Below are positions 30,543-41,123 of a stretch of DNA of 45,167 nt, one piece after another; within the stretch, counting starts at the first letter, position 1; every line of letters starts with the position of its first letter. The DNA is from Roseomonas mucosa ATCC BAA-692. GTDB taxonomy: Bacteria > Pseudomonadota > Alphaproteobacteria > Acetobacterales > Acetobacteraceae. The notes below the pieces were generated by a model. That model was not told the DNA's origin. It was given only the letters and a program-made list of their open reading frames with translations, and made no database searches. The translations under genes were made by a program, and so were the position numbers. The DNA lies in NCBI RefSeq assembly GCF_000622225.1, contig NZ_JHWD01000028.1, forward strand, positions 1 to 45,167. The letters are read 5' to 3'.

Positions 30543-33500
30543 TGACCTTCCGCAAGCTCGCCGCCGCCAGCTCCGGCAAGCTGCTCCGCGCCTACTTCAC
30601 CGAGAGCGCCCCCGAGCCGGCCTTCGATCCGGCGGTCACACCAGGGAAGCATCTCGATCCCGGCGGGCGGCTGACCGCCTACTACACCCGCCGCGACAGC
30701 CGGGCCTCCTGGCGGCCGGACATGCCCATGGCCATCGCCGAGGCCCTCGGCATCGACGTCTCCCGCATGCCGAAGGACGAGGCGCTCGACCGCCTGTTCG
30801 AGGCCAGGCGGGCCGATACCGGCGAGGCCTGGTCGGGCCAGAAACGCGAGATCAGCGCCCTCGACCTGACCCTCGCCCCGCACAAGTCGGTTTCCCTGGC
30901 CGCCGAGTTCGCCGCCACGCCGGCCGAGCGCGCCGCGATCTGGCACGCCATCGACCGTGCCAACGACGCCACCATGCGCTACGTCGCCGCCGAGCTGGGC
31001 TGGGCCCGCAAGGGACAGGGCGGCGCGCTGGGCGCCGACCCCGGGGCGGTCGGCTGGGTCAGCTTCCGCCACCACACCGCCCGGCCGACCGTCTCGGTCC
31101 GCGACGGCAAGGAGGGGGCCACCTACCTCGCCACGGTTGCCACCATGGACGGCGACCCCCACGCCCATATCCACAACGCCCTGTTCAACGCCGTCGTCAC
31201 CGAGGACGGGCGGGTCGGCTCCCTCGACACCAAGGCGCTGACCGGGACCCGCCTGCACGAGTTCGGCGCCTACTTCCAGGCCCGGCTGGCGGACCACCTG
31301 CGGGAGCTGGGGGCGCGGGTGTCCTACGACCGCCAGCAGCAGGCGGTGGTGCTCGACGCCATCCCGCAGGCGGCCTCCGACCTGTTCTCCAAGGGCCGCC
31401 GGCAGGTCGAGCGGTCCGCCAAGGCCTACGCCACGAGCCAGGGCCTCGACTGGGACACCCTCTCCGCCGAGGGCAAGTTCAAGATTCTCGCCGTCACCGG
31501 CCTCGCCACCCGCCTGGAAAAGAACGGCCCCAAGGGCGACCGGGAGATCTGGCTGGCCCAGGCCGAGGCCATCGGCTGGAAGCACACCACCGTCATGGAC
31601 GAGGTGGCCCACCCGAAGCTGTCGGACGCCGAGCGGTTCGACGCCGCCTACCGCTTCGCGGCCCGGCACCTCGCCACCGAGTTCCGCACCGCGGCGGTGA
31701 TCGACCACGACAAGCTGCGCCTCTACGCCGCCCGGGGCCTGATCGGCACCGGCATCGCCGGCGGCACCGGGGACATCGACCGGGTGGTGGCGCTGATCGA
31801 GCGGCGCGGCATCACCCTGCGCGGCGAACAGGTCGCCCTCGTCGTCGGCCTCTCGGGCGACAAGGTGCGGGTGACCAACACCGCCCAGCTGCGGCTGGAG
31901 GAGGCGCTGCAGGCCGAGGCCCACCGGGCGGCGCGCGACCGCTCCGGCGCCCTGCCGGCCCGCGCCATCACCGCGGCGATCGACGCCGTCATCGGCGCCG
32001 GGCAGCTCGACCTCACCCGCGAGCCCGCCCATGCCGCCGCCCAGCGCGCGGCGATCTACGCCCTGGGCCAGGGCGGGGCGCTGTCGATGCTCACCGGCGT
32101 CGCCGGCGCGGGCAAGACCACGCTGCTGCGGCCGCTGGTCGCCGCCTGGCAGGCCGACACGCGCTTCGCCGCGGGCGGCCGGGAGGTGATCGGCACGGCG
32201 ACGGCCTGGCGGCAGGCCAGCGCCCTGGGGGAGGCCGGCATCGGCCAGACCCTGGCCATGGACCCGCTGCTGAAGGCCATCGAGGCCGGGCGGATCGTGC
32301 CGACCCGCAACACGGTGCTGGTGATCGACGAGGTGAGCCAGGTCGCCCCCCGCGCCCTGCTGACGCTGCTGCAGGTGCAGGCGCGCACCGGCATGACCCT
32401 CAAGGTGCTGGGCGACCGCGAGCAGGCGCAGTCGATCGAGGCGGGCGACGCGGTGGAGCTGATGCGCCGGGCGCTGCCGCGCGCGGAGCAGACGGAGATC
32501 CTCGACACCGTGCGGCAGCGCAGCCTGGAGGACCGCCAGATCGCGGGGCTGTTCCGCGAGGGGCAGGCGGGCGAGGCGCTGGCCCGCAAGCGGGCGCGGG
32601 GCGACGGCTCGGCCCGGCTGCTGGGCGGCGACCAGGACCAGGTGGTGGAGCAGATCGCCGACCACTACCTGGCCCGGCGCGACGCCCTGCTGGCCGCTGG
32701 CTCGAAGCTGGAGGTGACCGTCTCGGCGCCGACCAACGAGGACGTGGCCGACATCAGCCGGGCGGTGCGCGCGCGGATGCGGGCGCGCGGCGAGATCGGC
32801 GCCGACGAGGTGGTCTACCGGGCCATCGACCAGCGCGGCGAGACCTACGACCTGCCGATCGCCACGGGCGACAGGGTGCGCCTGTTCCGGCGGACCATGG
32901 GTCGGATCGACGGCAAGGTGGCGAACTTCGGCAGCAACGGCGACACCGTCACGGTGCTCGGCCGCACCGAGGCCGGCCTGCTGTTGCGCGACAAGACGGG
33001 GCGGGTGGGCGAGGTGGAGTGGCGCCGGCTGACGGACGGGGCGACGGGGCGGCTGCTGCTGGGCTTCGGGCACGCCCTGACGGTGGACGCGGCGCAGGGC
33101 ATCACCTCGGGCGAGCACATCAACGCCCTGCCGCGCGGCACCGCCGGCGTCACCGCCTTCAAGGGCTACGTCGCCGAGAGCCGGGCGAAGGGCACGACCT
33201 GGACCATGATCTCGGAGGCGGCCACCTTCGAGGCGGTCAAGCGCGGCCGCGCCCTGGGCGACGCCACGCCCATCACCAGCGAGGATCTCTGGGCCAAGGC
33301 GGCAGAGGGGCTGGCGCAGAAGCCCTACAAGCCGCTCGGCAGCGACCTGCTCTCCGACATCCGGGAGGGCAGGGAGAAGGCCACCCTGTCCTTCATCCGC
33401 TTCCAGCACCTGGTGGAGACGGCCGAGCACCAGGGGCGCGACCTCGGCCGCGAGATCCGGGAGCACCGGCAGGCGGTGGCCCTGCAGGCGGCGATGCCGC

Positions 33501-33661
33501 GCAGCATCGCCGCCCTGGACGCGGCGCTGTCGCTGATGCGCGGAGGATCGGCGACTGCGGCCGAGGAGCATCTGCGGCGGCTGCGCGTCGAGACGGAGGT
33601 GGCGCGCCGGGAGATCGAGGGGGTGGCGAAGCCGTCGACCCCCTCGGCGGGGATGGGATGA
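30539..33661 (+). CDS. MOBF conjugative relaxase-helicase
   Basis: 1040 aa. The N-terminal relaxase has candidate catalytic tyrosines (Tyr19; Tyr48-Tyr49 in LTAYYTRRD) and the metal-binding HAHIH (208-212) in GDPHAHIHNALFNAV, as in TrwC/TraI. The helicase part has Walker A GVAGAGKT (520-527), Walker B VIDE (595-598), and a late LTVDAAQGIT motif typical of RecD/TraI helicases. It would nick oriT, attach to the 5' end and unwind the transferred strand. The start may be ATG 30539 or 30542. The C-terminal ~100 aa is basic and Ala-rich. No coupling protein lies next to it, so the channel genes must be elsewhere. Confidence 0.92.
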   Translation: MMTFRKLAAASSGKLLRAYFTESAPEPAFDPAVTPGKHLDPGGRLTAYYTRRDSRASWRPDMPMAIAEALGIDVSRMPKDEALDRLFEARRADTGEAWSGQKREISALDLTLAPHKSVSLAAEFAATPAERAAIWHAIDRANDATMRYVAAELGWARKGQGGALGADPGAVGWVSFRHHTARPTVSVRDGKEGATYLATVATMDGDPHAHIHNALFNAVVTEDGRVGSLDTKALTGTRLHEFGAYFQARLADHLRELGARVSYDRQQQAVVLDAIPQAASDLFSKGRRQVERSAKAYATSQGLDWDTLSAEGKFKILAVTGLATRLEKNGPKGDREIWLAQAEAIGWKHTTVMDEVAHPKLSDAERFDAAYRFAARHLATEFRTAAVIDHDKLRLYAARGLIGTGIAGGTGDIDRVVALIERRGITLRGEQVALVVGLSGDKVRVTNTAQLRLEEALQAEAHRAARDRSGALPARAITAAIDAVIGAGQLDLTREPAHAAAQRAAIYALGQGGALSMLTGVAGAGKTTLLRPLVAAWQADTRFAAGGREVIGTATAWRQASALGEAGIGQTLAMDPLLKAIEAGRIVPTRNTVLVIDEVSQVAPRALLTLLQVQARTGMTLKVLGDREQAQSIEAGDAVELMRRALPRAEQTEILDTVRQRSLEDRQIAGLFREGQAGEALARKRARGDGSARLLGGDQDQVVEQIADHYLARRDALLAAGSKLEVTVSAPTNEDVADISRAVRARMRARGEIGADEVVYRAIDQRGETYDLPIATGDRVRLFRRTMGRIDGKVANFGSNGDTVTVLGRTEAGLLLRDKTGRVGEVEWRRLTDGATGRLLLGFGHALTVDAAQGITSGEHINALPRGTAGVTAFKGYVAESRAKGTTWTMISEAATFEAVKRGRALGDATPITSEDLWAKAAEGLAQKPYKPLGSDLLSDIREGREKATLSFIRFQHLVETAEHQGRDLGREIREHRQAVALQAAMPRSIAALDAALSLMRGGSATAAEEHLRRLRVETEVARREIEGVAKPSTPSAGMG

Positions 33662-33713
33662 GGATCGGGGAGCCCGGCGTCATCTCGTCCTGAACATCAG
33701 GCCCTGGTCGGCC

Positions 33714-36700
33714 TCAAGCCGCGGGAGGCGCCGCTGCCTTCCCGCGCAACGCCTCCCACAAGGCCCCCGGGCCGAGCAGGGCCGAGAGGATGCCGGCCCG
33801 GACGGTTTCCGAACCCAGCGCCTGGGTGCTCATGCTCTGATGCGCGGCCATCGCGTCGATGATGGCCGTCATCAACTCGTCCTGGAGGCTGGGCGAATTG
33901 GAGAACTGTTCCTTGGTGTTGGCCGTCGCCTGGGCTTTGAGGGTCTCCGATTCCAGCAGCTTTCCCTTGATGACGGTATCGACGTAGGCCACCGCATCGC
34001 CCTCGGTGACGTCGCCTTCGAACAGGTCGTTGATGGCCTGGATGATGGCGGCCAGACGCAGTTTCTGCTTGTCCTGGACCGCCCCCGAGCCGGTCTCGGT
34101 CATGGGCTGAAGTGGGTCCGGCGTCTTGTCGCCACCCAGGTTCAGTTTCTGTTGCCCGAGATCGCGCATGCGATGGTGGGTCAGCTTCAGGGCCGAGAGG
34201 TCGATCCCCTCCCGCTCGCGCCCGTAATCCAGCAATGGCAGCAGCAGCTTGGCGAAGAGGTAGAGCTTCTCGTAGTCCGTGTTGCCGTAGTCGAACATCT
34301 GCCCGAGAAACTCGTAGGCGCGGACATAGGTGCCGAGGTCGCGCTTGAAGAGCAGCAACGCCTCGACCTCGTCCTTGCCGGCCTTCTGCGCCCTGCTGCC
34401 CGCCGGCTCGGCCTTGGCGCTTCCCTGTGCCTGCCGGAACCGCACCAGCAACCGGTTGCTGACCGGTCCGATGGCGGCGTCTAGGTCTGCCTGCGTGGCC
34501 TGCGGACGGAGGACCGCCCGGACCACGCGCTCGACCTCATGCCAGTCGTAGCAGCCCTGGCCGTCCAGCTTGTTCCGTAGGTCCAGCACGATGTTCGGGT
34601 CGCTGGTGCCGCCCAGTTCCGCCGTGGTGTGATACTGCCGGAATGCGGCCAGGATCTCCTCCGGCTCGTTGACGAAGTCGACCACGTAGGTGGTGTCCTT
34701 GCCGGGATAGGCGCGGTTGAGCCGTGATAGGGTCTGCACGGCCTGGATGCCGCCCAGCTTGCGGTCCACGTACATGGCGCAGAGCAGCGGCTGGTCGAAG
34801 CCGGTCTGGAACTTGTTGGCCACCAGCAGCACGCTAAATTGCGGCGTGGCGAAGGCCTCGCGGATGTCGCGGCCGAGCAGGGCGGGGTTCATGTTGGTTT
34901 CGGTGAAGGGCTCCGGCCCGCTGTCCGGATCGTTCACCTCGCCCGAGAAGGCGACCAGCAAGCCGATGCCATAGTTCTGCTGCCGGACGTAGCTCTCCAT
35001 GGCCCGCATCCAGCGCACCGCCTCCTTTCGGCTGGCCGTGACCACCATGGCCTTGGCCTGCCCGCCCAGGAGGTGGGCCACGTTCTGCCGGAAGTGCTCC
35101 ACCACGATCCGGACGCGGGCGGCGATGTTGACGGGGTGCAGCCGCACCCACCCCATGATGCCCTTGCGCGCCTCGCCGGCATCGACCTCGGCCTCGGAGA
35201 CCTCCCTGCCCCCATGGGTCAGCCGGAAGGCCAGCTTGTAGCTGGTGTAGTTCCGCAGCACGTCGAGGATGAAACCCTCCTCGATCGCCTGGCGCATGGC
35301 GTAGGTGTGGAAGGCGACCGGCAGGTTGCCGGGCCCGGCGGGCTGTTCGGGGTGCGGGCGCCGGCCGAACAGCTCCAGCGTCTTGGCCTTCGGCGTCGCC
35401 GTGAAGGCCACGTAGGTGATGTGCCGGTCCTGCAGGACGCGGGTCGCCATCTCGGCCGCGAGCAGGTCCTCCATGTCGACCTCGCCACCGTCGGCCAGGG
35501 CCGCCTGCTCCTCGGGCGACAGGGCGGCCTTGAGCTTCCCGGCCGTGGCGCCGGTCTGGGACGAGTGGGCCTCGTCGGCGATCACCGCGAAGCGCTTGCC
35601 GCTGGTGGCGGCGAGCCGCCTGATCTCGGCGATGGCAAAGGGGAAGGTCTGGATGGTGCAGACCACGATCTTCTTGCCGCCGTTGAGCGCCGCGGCCAGC
35701 TCCTGGCTCTTGCTGGCCCCCTCGCCGGTGATCGTCGCGACCACGCCCAACGTGCGCTCGAAGCCCTCGATGGCCTCGCGCAACTGCTTGTCGAGCACCG
35801 TGCGGTCCGAGACGACGAGGACCGTGTCGAACAGCTTGCGGTGCCCGGCGTCGTGCAGGTCGGCCAGGAAGTGGGCCGTCCAGGCGATGGAGTTGGTCTT
35901 GCCCGAGCCGGCCGAGTGCTGGATCAGGTATTTCTGCCCCGGCCCGTCCGCCAGCACCTGCGACACCAGCCGGCGGGTGGCGTCGAGCTGATGGAAGCGG
36001 GGGAAGATCCAGCCCTTGAGGCGCTTCTTGTCGTCCTTCACCGGCACCAGGTAGCGGCCGAGGATCTCCAGCCAGCTGTCGCGCTGCCACACCTCCTCCC
36101 ACAGGTATGCGGTGGGGGCACCGTGCGGATTGGGCGGGTTGCCGGCCCCCATGTCCTGTCCCCGGTCGAAGGGCAGGAAGGTGCTGTCCAGACCGGCGAG
36201 GTGGGTACACATGGCGACCCGACTGTTGCTGACGGCGAAGTGGACCAGGGCGCCGCCGGGGAAGCTCAGCAGCGGCTCCGGCAGGTTCCGGCCCGGCACC
36301 CTGGGCGGCCGGTCGTAGCGGTACTGGTCGATCGCGTCCCCGACGGACTGGGTGTAGTCCGACTTCAGCTCGGCGGTGGCCACCGGGATACCGTTGAGGA
36401 ACAGTACGAGGTCCAGGCAGTCCTCCCCCTGCAGGGAGTAGCGGACCTGCCGCACCACCCGCAGCCGGTTGGCGGCGTAACGGCTCTGAAGCGCCTCGTT
36501 CATGCCGAGCGCCGGGCGGAACTGGCACAGGGACAGGCGCTGCTTGAGGCCCACCACATCCAGCCCGTCCCGCAACAGTGCCAGAATTCCCTGCTTGTCG
36601 AGCGCGGTGCGCAGGCGGTCGGCCAGGGTGGTGGAAGCGGCGGGGCCGTGGGTCTTGCTCAGGCTCTCCCAGGCCTCGGGCTGGGTGGCTTGTACCCAGG

Positions 36701-36833
36701 CGATCAGATCCTCGGGGAAGAGGGCATGGGCACGGTCGTAGTGCGTGGCGGCACCCGGCTCGTAGAACCAGCCATGGGCTGCCAGGTAGGCGCAGATGCC
36801 CTCCTCGAAGGCGATCTCTTTGTGAAGGCTCAC
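33714..36833 (-). CDS. hsdR: Type I restriction enzyme, R subunit
   Basis: 1039 aa. The N-terminal nuclease has Asp141 and Glu155-Leu-Lys157 (AELK) plus the following QSVGDAIDQYRYDR helix of HsdR enzymes. SF2 motor: GSGKT at 309-313, DEAH at 420-423, then helicase motifs through QTLSRLNRAYPGKDTTYVVD. A C-terminal helical domain contacts HsdM. It translocates unmodified DNA and cuts at random distance. The start overlaps the hsdS stop by 4 nt, last gene of the operon. All visible motifs are intact. Confidence 0.93.
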   Translation of the reverse strand: MSLHKEIAFEEGICAYLAAHGWFYEPGAATHYDRAHALFPEDLIAWVQATQPEAWESLSKTHGPAASTTLADRLRTALDKQGILALLRDGLDVVGLKQRLSLCQFRPALGMNEALQSRYAANRLRVVRQVRYSLQGEDCLDLVLFLNGIPVATAELKSDYTQSVGDAIDQYRYDRPPRVPGRNLPEPLLSFPGGALVHFAVSNSRVAMCTHLAGLDSTFLPFDRGQDMGAGNPPNPHGAPTAYLWEEVWQRDSWLEILGRYLVPVKDDKKRLKGWIFPRFHQLDATRRLVSQVLADGPGQKYLIQHSAGSGKTNSIAWTAHFLADLHDAGHRKLFDTVLVVSDRTVLDKQLREAIEGFERTLGVVATITGEGASKSQELAAALNGGKKIVVCTIQTFPFAIAEIRRLAATSGKRFAVIADEAHSSQTGATAGKLKAALSPEEQAALADGGEVDMEDLLAAEMATRVLQDRHITYVAFTATPKAKTLELFGRRPHPEQPAGPGNLPVAFHTYAMRQAIEEGFILDVLRNYTSYKLAFRLTHGGREVSEAEVDAGEARKGIMGWVRLHPVNIAARVRIVVEHFRQNVAHLLGGQAKAMVVTASRKEAVRWMRAMESYVRQQNYGIGLLVAFSGEVNDPDSGPEPFTETNMNPALLGRDIREAFATPQFSVLLVANKFQTGFDQPLLCAMYVDRKLGGIQAVQTLSRLNRAYPGKDTTYVVDFVNEPEEILAAFRQYHTTAELGGTSDPNIVLDLRNKLDGQGCYDWHEVERVVRAVLRPQATQADLDAAIGPVSNRLLVRFRQAQGSAKAEPAGSRAQKAGKDEVEALLLFKRDLGTYVRAYEFLGQMFDYGNTDYEKLYLFAKLLLPLLDYGREREGIDLSALKLTHHRMRDLGQQKLNLGGDKTPDPLQPMTETGSGAVQDKQKLRLAAIIQAINDLFEGDVTEGDAVAYVDTVIKGKLLESETLKAQATANTKEQFSNSPSLQDELMTAIIDAMAAHQSMSTQALGSETVRAGILSALLGPGALWEALRGKAAAPPAA

Positions 36834-38182
36834 GCGGCCTCCGCCGGATGCTCGGCGGCTAGGTCGCGAACGTCTATCTTACCGGTAACGGCGGCGGAGA
36901 TCAGAGCGGCGCGACGCTCGCGGAAAAGGGTGACGGCGCGTTCAGCTTCGGCGGTAAGGGCATCGACGATGGAGCTTGCTTCGGTCAGGAAGGCAATGAT
37001 CGCCGTCTGCTCGCCAACAGGAGGCATTGGGATAGTGATTTCCTTCACCGTCTCGATGGAAACCTCGTTGAATGTCGAGCCCTGCCGCATCAATGCCCAG
37101 TACTCAGTGGCGCTCTTGCTGCGCAGAAAGGCAACGAGAAACTCGGAAGTAACTGTTCCATTGCTTACGATGCGGGCGACGCCACGAGATAGATTTACGC
37201 CGTGGAGCTCCTTATGGACAACATGGCAAGAACCGATCGATGCTCGGATTCCAAGAATGACCTCGCCGCCTTCCAGGCAGGTGCGTGGATAAGCCGCTGC
37301 AATTTCTGCGGTCGTTTTCTGTAACGAATCAAGATCGAACGAAGCGCTTGTCATGTTGGTCGTCTGTATGAATGGAACGCCTTCGTCCTGCGCGTCACCG
37401 GGCTGAACAATGCCATAGGAAATGCTGGTTCCGGGCAGGATCAGATGCTTGAGTCGCTTCACCTCCCAATGCGCCGGCACCTCCCCCAGCCACTCCACGC
37501 CGGAGTCCTTCATCGGCACGTTGGGGTCGAGGCCCTTGGTGACGGCCTGGGAGATGACGGCCTGCCGCTTCTCCTTCAGCAGCGCGATTAGCCGCTCCTG
37601 CTCAGCCACCAGCGCGTCAATCTTGCCGGTCTCGCGGTCGAGGAAGGCGGCGATCGCGGATTGCTCGGCGGGCGGGGGCAACACGAACAAAAGATTGCCC
37701 AGTTCCTCCGCATTCAGGTGCGGTTGCGCCGCTCGGAGCCGCAACAGGTTGATCTGTGCCTCAAGCATATACTTCGACAACAGCGCCGCCGCCGCGAAGG
37801 CGGGGGCTATTCCGGGCTTCATGCGAACGGCCATGTCAAAGCCAGCGATTGCACCAACCCAGTCTGCGGTCACGATCGCAGAGTCGCCCGTATAGGCGCC
37901 GCTCCGGACCACCACGATATCCCCAAGCGCCAGTCGCGTGACTCGAGATTCCGGCAACGCCGCTTCGTCCACGTAGACCAGTCCCTCGGTGCTCAGTTCA
38001 CCACGCTTCACATTGGTTGCGCGGAGGAAGCGGGTTCCGTCGAGGTGATATTCTGGTGGCTGTCCGAGACCGTAGGAAATTGTCGCAGCGCGCTTGAACG
38101 AGATGACAGCCCAGTGGCGCGGAATGTTGCCCATGGCAGAAATTCCACTCTCCCGATATTCCGGATACGCGGGAAACGTCAT
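36830..38182 (-). CDS. hsdS: Type I restriction-modification specificity subunit
   Basis: 450 aa with the usual two-TRD plan. Each half begins with a similar block (ESGISAMGNIPRHWAV near the start; DSGVEWLGEVPAHWEV near 228) followed by a variable recognition domain. Each half ends in a helical spacer (IAAFLDRETGKIDALVAEQE and IIAFLTEASSIVDALTAEAE). The TRDs set the bipartite target, which cannot be predicted by eye. Its codon use is AT-richer than hsdM and hsdR, as is common for exchanged hsdS genes. Four-nt overlaps on both sides. Confidence 0.92.
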   Translation of the reverse strand: MTFPAYPEYRESGISAMGNIPRHWAVISFKRAATISYGLGQPPEYHLDGTRFLRATNVKRGELSTEGLVYVDEAALPESRVTRLALGDIVVVRSGAYTGDSAIVTADWVGAIAGFDMAVRMKPGIAPAFAAAALLSKYMLEAQINLLRLRAAQPHLNAEELGNLLFVLPPPAEQSAIAAFLDRETGKIDALVAEQERLIALLKEKRQAVISQAVTKGLDPNVPMKDSGVEWLGEVPAHWEVKRLKHLILPGTSISYGIVQPGDAQDEGVPFIQTTNMTSASFDLDSLQKTTAEIAAAYPRTCLEGGEVILGIRASIGSCHVVHKELHGVNLSRGVARIVSNGTVTSEFLVAFLRSKSATEYWALMRQGSTFNEVSIETVKEITIPMPPVGEQTAIIAFLTEASSIVDALTAEAERAVTLFRERRAALISAAVTGKIDVRDLAAEHPAEAA

Positions 38183-39237
38183 ACTTCGCCTTCTCCGCCA
38201 GCCTTCGGCTTGTGCCGCTTCAACAGGGCCTTCGCCGCACCTTCCAATTGCCGCAACGTTTCCATCTCGCCTTCCGCTTCCAGCGCAGCACGGCGGCGGG
38301 CAGCAAACGCCTCGTATTCCACGGCGGCCTTGCGGTCCGCTTCCTCCCGCGTCACCCGCCCGGCATGGGGCAGCACGGCGCGATCGTTGAAGCGCAGAAA
38401 GTCATCCAGCCGGGTCCTCCAGTCGGCCAGGAAAACCTGCTTACGGCGCCGCGCCTGGTCCTCCGCGAAGTCGAGGAACATCACCACGATGCGGTTCAAC
38501 TCGGTGATTTCCGGCGCGGTCAGGTAGTTTTTCGCCACCGTCACATCGGCCTTGCGCACCCGCTCGCCAGCCCGCGCCGTCAGGCCCATGTTCGGCTTGG
38601 TGGCATCGGCGCGGCTGGCGATCAGTTCCGGCGCCGTCTGGCCGGTGGCGGCGAAGTGCAGCTTGTTCTGTACCACCTGGAACACCGCCTGGGTCTCCGC
38701 CGCCCCCGGCGCATAGTCGGCGGCCAGTGCGATGATCTCGCGCACCCGCAGATAGACCCGCCGTTCACTGGCGCGGATGTCGCGGATGCGTTCCAGCAGT
38801 TCATCGAAGTAATCCGGCATATCCGGCCCGGGCGGGTTCCGCAGCCGCTCATCATCCAGCACGAAGCCCTTGCGGAGGTATTCCTCCAGCCGTGCCGTCG
38901 CCCATTGGCGGAACTCGGTGCCGCGCGCGCTGCGCACCCGGAAGCCGACGGCAAGGATGGCCGGCAGGCTGTAATGCTGGATGGCGCGGGAAACCTGCCG
39001 CTTCCCCTCGGTTCGAACTATCAAGTAGGACTTGATAGTTGCCTCCGGCGTCAGTTCGGCCTCCGCGTAGATGTTCCGCAGATGCAGGTCGATGTTCTGC
39101 ACGGTGGTCTGGAACAGCTCCGCCATTTGCGCCTGGGTCAGCCACAGCATGTCCTCGGCGAAGCGACATTCCAGTCGGGTACGGCCGTCCTCGGTCTGGT
39201 AGAGCAGCAGGGAGGAAGGCGGGGGTGCCTTGCTCAT
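38179..39237 (-). CDS. rhuM: RhuM family protein inside the hsd operon
   Basis: 352 aa. The sequence [57 protein letters not shown] and [16 protein letters not shown] is the RhuM N-terminal (KilA-N/ORF6N-like) region; the C-terminal part has long charged helices. RhuM was first linked to Salmonella virulence and has since been seen inside many type I systems, where its role is unclear. Here it overlaps both hsdM and hsdS by 4 nt, so it is made with the enzyme complex. A regulatory or toxin-like role is possible. Confidence 0.88.
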   Translation of the reverse strand: MSKAPPPSSLLLYQTEDGRTRLECRFAEDMLWLTQAQMAELFQTTVQNIDLHLRNIYAEAELTPEATIKSYLIVRTEGKRQVSRAIQHYSLPAILAVGFRVRSARGTEFRQWATARLEEYLRKGFVLDDERLRNPPGPDMPDYFDELLERIRDIRASERRVYLRVREIIALAADYAPGAAETQAVFQVVQNKLHFAATGQTAPELIASRADATKPNMGLTARAGERVRKADVTVAKNYLTAPEITELNRIVVMFLDFAEDQARRRKQVFLADWRTRLDDFLRFNDRAVLPHAGRVTREEADRKAAVEYEAFAARRRAALEAEGEMETLRQLEGAAKALLKRHKPKAGGEGEV

Positions 39238-41072
39238 CCCGCCAGCCCTTCGATCATCGCCCGGATACGGTCCGTCACCTGCTTCAGATCAGCATCGATT
39301 TCCTCCAGCGGGCGCGGCGGCTCGAACACATAGAAGTGCCGGTTGAAGGGGATCTCGTAGCCCACCTTCGTCTTCTCCTCGTCGATCCAGGCATCCGGCG
39401 CGTGCGGCTTCACCTCGCGATCGAAGTAGGCTTGGATATCCTCGGTCAGCGGTACGTTCTCCGTGTCCCGCAGCGCGCTGTCCGGCTGCGGCTTGCCCTT
39501 TCCCTTGCCCTTCTGGCCCAGCACCACCGCGCCCTTCTCATCGCGCAGCGGCCGCTCCACCGTGATGGTGCGGTAGCCGAAGGCCTCGTTGCGGAACAGG
39601 CGCGACATCGGCGCCAGCTTCACCGCGCCGCCCTCCGGGGCCGGGGGCGGCGCCTCACCCGCGCGCACCACCACGCGGCTCACCCGCCCCTCGGCATCCG
39701 TCACGCTGGCCACCTGCGCCTCCGCCGCCTCGCCGAACAGGCGGGTGACCTCGTCGGTCAGATCGTCGCCCATCTGCTTGCGCTTGGAGCCAAGGCTCTT
39801 GCGCATCTTGCTCCACATCGCCGAGGCGTCGATCAGCTGCACCAGCCCGCGCCGCGCCGCCGGCTTGCGGTTGGACAGGATCCAGACATAGGTCGCGATG
39901 CCGGTATTGAAGAACATGTCGGTGGGCAGGGCGATGATCGCCTCCACCAGATCGTTCTCCAGCACATGGCGGCGGATCTCGCTCTCGCCCGATCCGGCGC
40001 CGCCGGTGAAGAGCGGCGAGCCGTTGAGCACGATGCCGATCCGACTGCCGCCCTCGGCCGCCGGCCGCATCTTGCTCAGCAGGTGCAGCAGGAACAGCAG
40101 CGAGCCGTCCGAGATGCGTGGCAGCCCCGGCCCGAAGCGGCCGGCATGGCCCTTCTGCTCGGCCTCCTTGCGGACCTCCTTCTCCACCTTCTTCCACTCC
40201 ACTCCGAAGGGCGGGTTGGAGAGCATGTAGTCGAATTTGCGGGCCGCGTGCCCATCCTCGGAGAGGGTGTTGCCGGGGACGATGTTGCGCACGTCCTGGC
40301 CCTTGATGAGCATGTCCGCCTTGCAGATGGCGTAGCTCTCGTCGTTCAGCTCCTGGCCGAACATGGTCAGCGAGGCCTGGGGGTTGTGCTCCAGCAGGTG
40401 CTCGGCCGCGACCGAGAGCATGCCGCCGGTGCCGGCCGTGGGGTCGTAGATGGTGCGGACGGCGCTGGTGTTGGGGGTGAGGATGTCGCTGTCCTCGATG
40501 AACAGCAGGTTCACCATCAGGCGGATGACGTCGCGCGGCGTGAAATGCTCGCCGGCCGTCTCGTTCGACACCTCGGCGAACTTGCGGATCAGCTCCTCGA
40601 AGGCCAGCCCCATGTCGTGGTTGCTGACCTGATCCGGGTGCAGGGGGAAGCCGGCGAAGCGCTCGGTGACCTGGTAGAGCAACCCGGCCTTGGCCAGCCG
40701 GTCGACCTGCTCGGCGAAGCGGAACCGCTCGAAGATGTCGCGCACGGCGGTGGAGAAGCCGCGGATGTAGGCCGCCAGGTTGGTGGCCAGGTTGTCCGGG
40801 TCGCCCATCAGCGTCTTCAGGTCGAGGGGCGAGGTGTTGACGAAGCTCGTCCTCGCCACGCGCAGCAGGAAGGGCTCCGGGTCGATCCCCAGCGGCTCCC
40901 GCGCCTTCTTCTCGGCCAGGACGGCGATTTTCGTGGGGGCTAGCACGCAGTCGAGGCGGCGCAGGACGGTGAAGGGCAGGATCACCCGACCGTACTCGGA
41001 GGGCTTGTAGTCGCCACGCAACAGGTCAGCGACCGACCAGATCAGGGCAGAAAGGGAGACGGACTGGCTCAA
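39234..41072 (-). CDS. hsdM: Type I restriction-modification methyltransferase (M subunit)
   Basis: 612 aa, first gene of the operon. An N-terminal helical domain ([20 protein letters not shown]) binds the partner subunit. AdoMet motif I DPTAGTGG (210-217) and catalytic NPPF (286-289) are in place, followed by the [16 protein letters not shown] block typical of HsdM. It methylates adenine in the target defined by HsdS. Longer than many HsdM proteins because of an extended region (~400-560) before the conserved NRHFYVF C-terminal segment. Confidence 0.95.
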   Translation of the reverse strand: MSQSVSLSALIWSVADLLRGDYKPSEYGRVILPFTVLRRLDCVLAPTKIAVLAEKKAREPLGIDPEPFLLRVARTSFVNTSPLDLKTLMGDPDNLATNLAAYIRGFSTAVRDIFERFRFAEQVDRLAKAGLLYQVTERFAGFPLHPDQVSNHDMGLAFEELIRKFAEVSNETAGEHFTPRDVIRLMVNLLFIEDSDILTPNTSAVRTIYDPTAGTGGMLSVAAEHLLEHNPQASLTMFGQELNDESYAICKADMLIKGQDVRNIVPGNTLSEDGHAARKFDYMLSNPPFGVEWKKVEKEVRKEAEQKGHAGRFGPGLPRISDGSLLFLLHLLSKMRPAAEGGSRIGIVLNGSPLFTGGAGSGESEIRRHVLENDLVEAIIALPTDMFFNTGIATYVWILSNRKPAARRGLVQLIDASAMWSKMRKSLGSKRKQMGDDLTDEVTRLFGEAAEAQVASVTDAEGRVSRVVVRAGEAPPPAPEGGAVKLAPMSRLFRNEAFGYRTITVERPLRDEKGAVVLGQKGKGKGKPQPDSALRDTENVPLTEDIQAYFDREVKPHAPDAWIDEEKTKVGYEIPFNRHFYVFEPPRPLEEIDADLKQVTDRIRAMIEGLAG

Positions 41073-41094
41073 GAGCGGGATCCTGGCGGCTAAG

Positions 41095-41123
41095 CGAATG
41101 ATTCGAAGGTGTTATTCACTATA
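41095..41123 (-). promoter_or_regulatory. Candidate hsd operon promoter and operator
   Basis: On the minus strand TATAGT (41118-41123) is a good -10; the -35 is weak. Between it and the hsdM start lies the small palindrome CGAAT-G-ATTCG (41095-41105), a possible operator. The remaining intergenic sequence up to 41378 shows no supported gene. Confidence 0.4.

Noticed and set aside
30296-33571. 1091-aa frame antisense to the relaxase, and the 1199-aa frame at 30094-33693 in another + frame
   Set aside because: Both are low-complexity shadows of the MOBF gene with no motifs or ribosome sites.
34839-37292. 817-aa and 634-aa (39039-40943) + strand frames over the hsd operon
   Set aside because: Shadows of hsdR and hsdM; composition is biased and motifs are absent.
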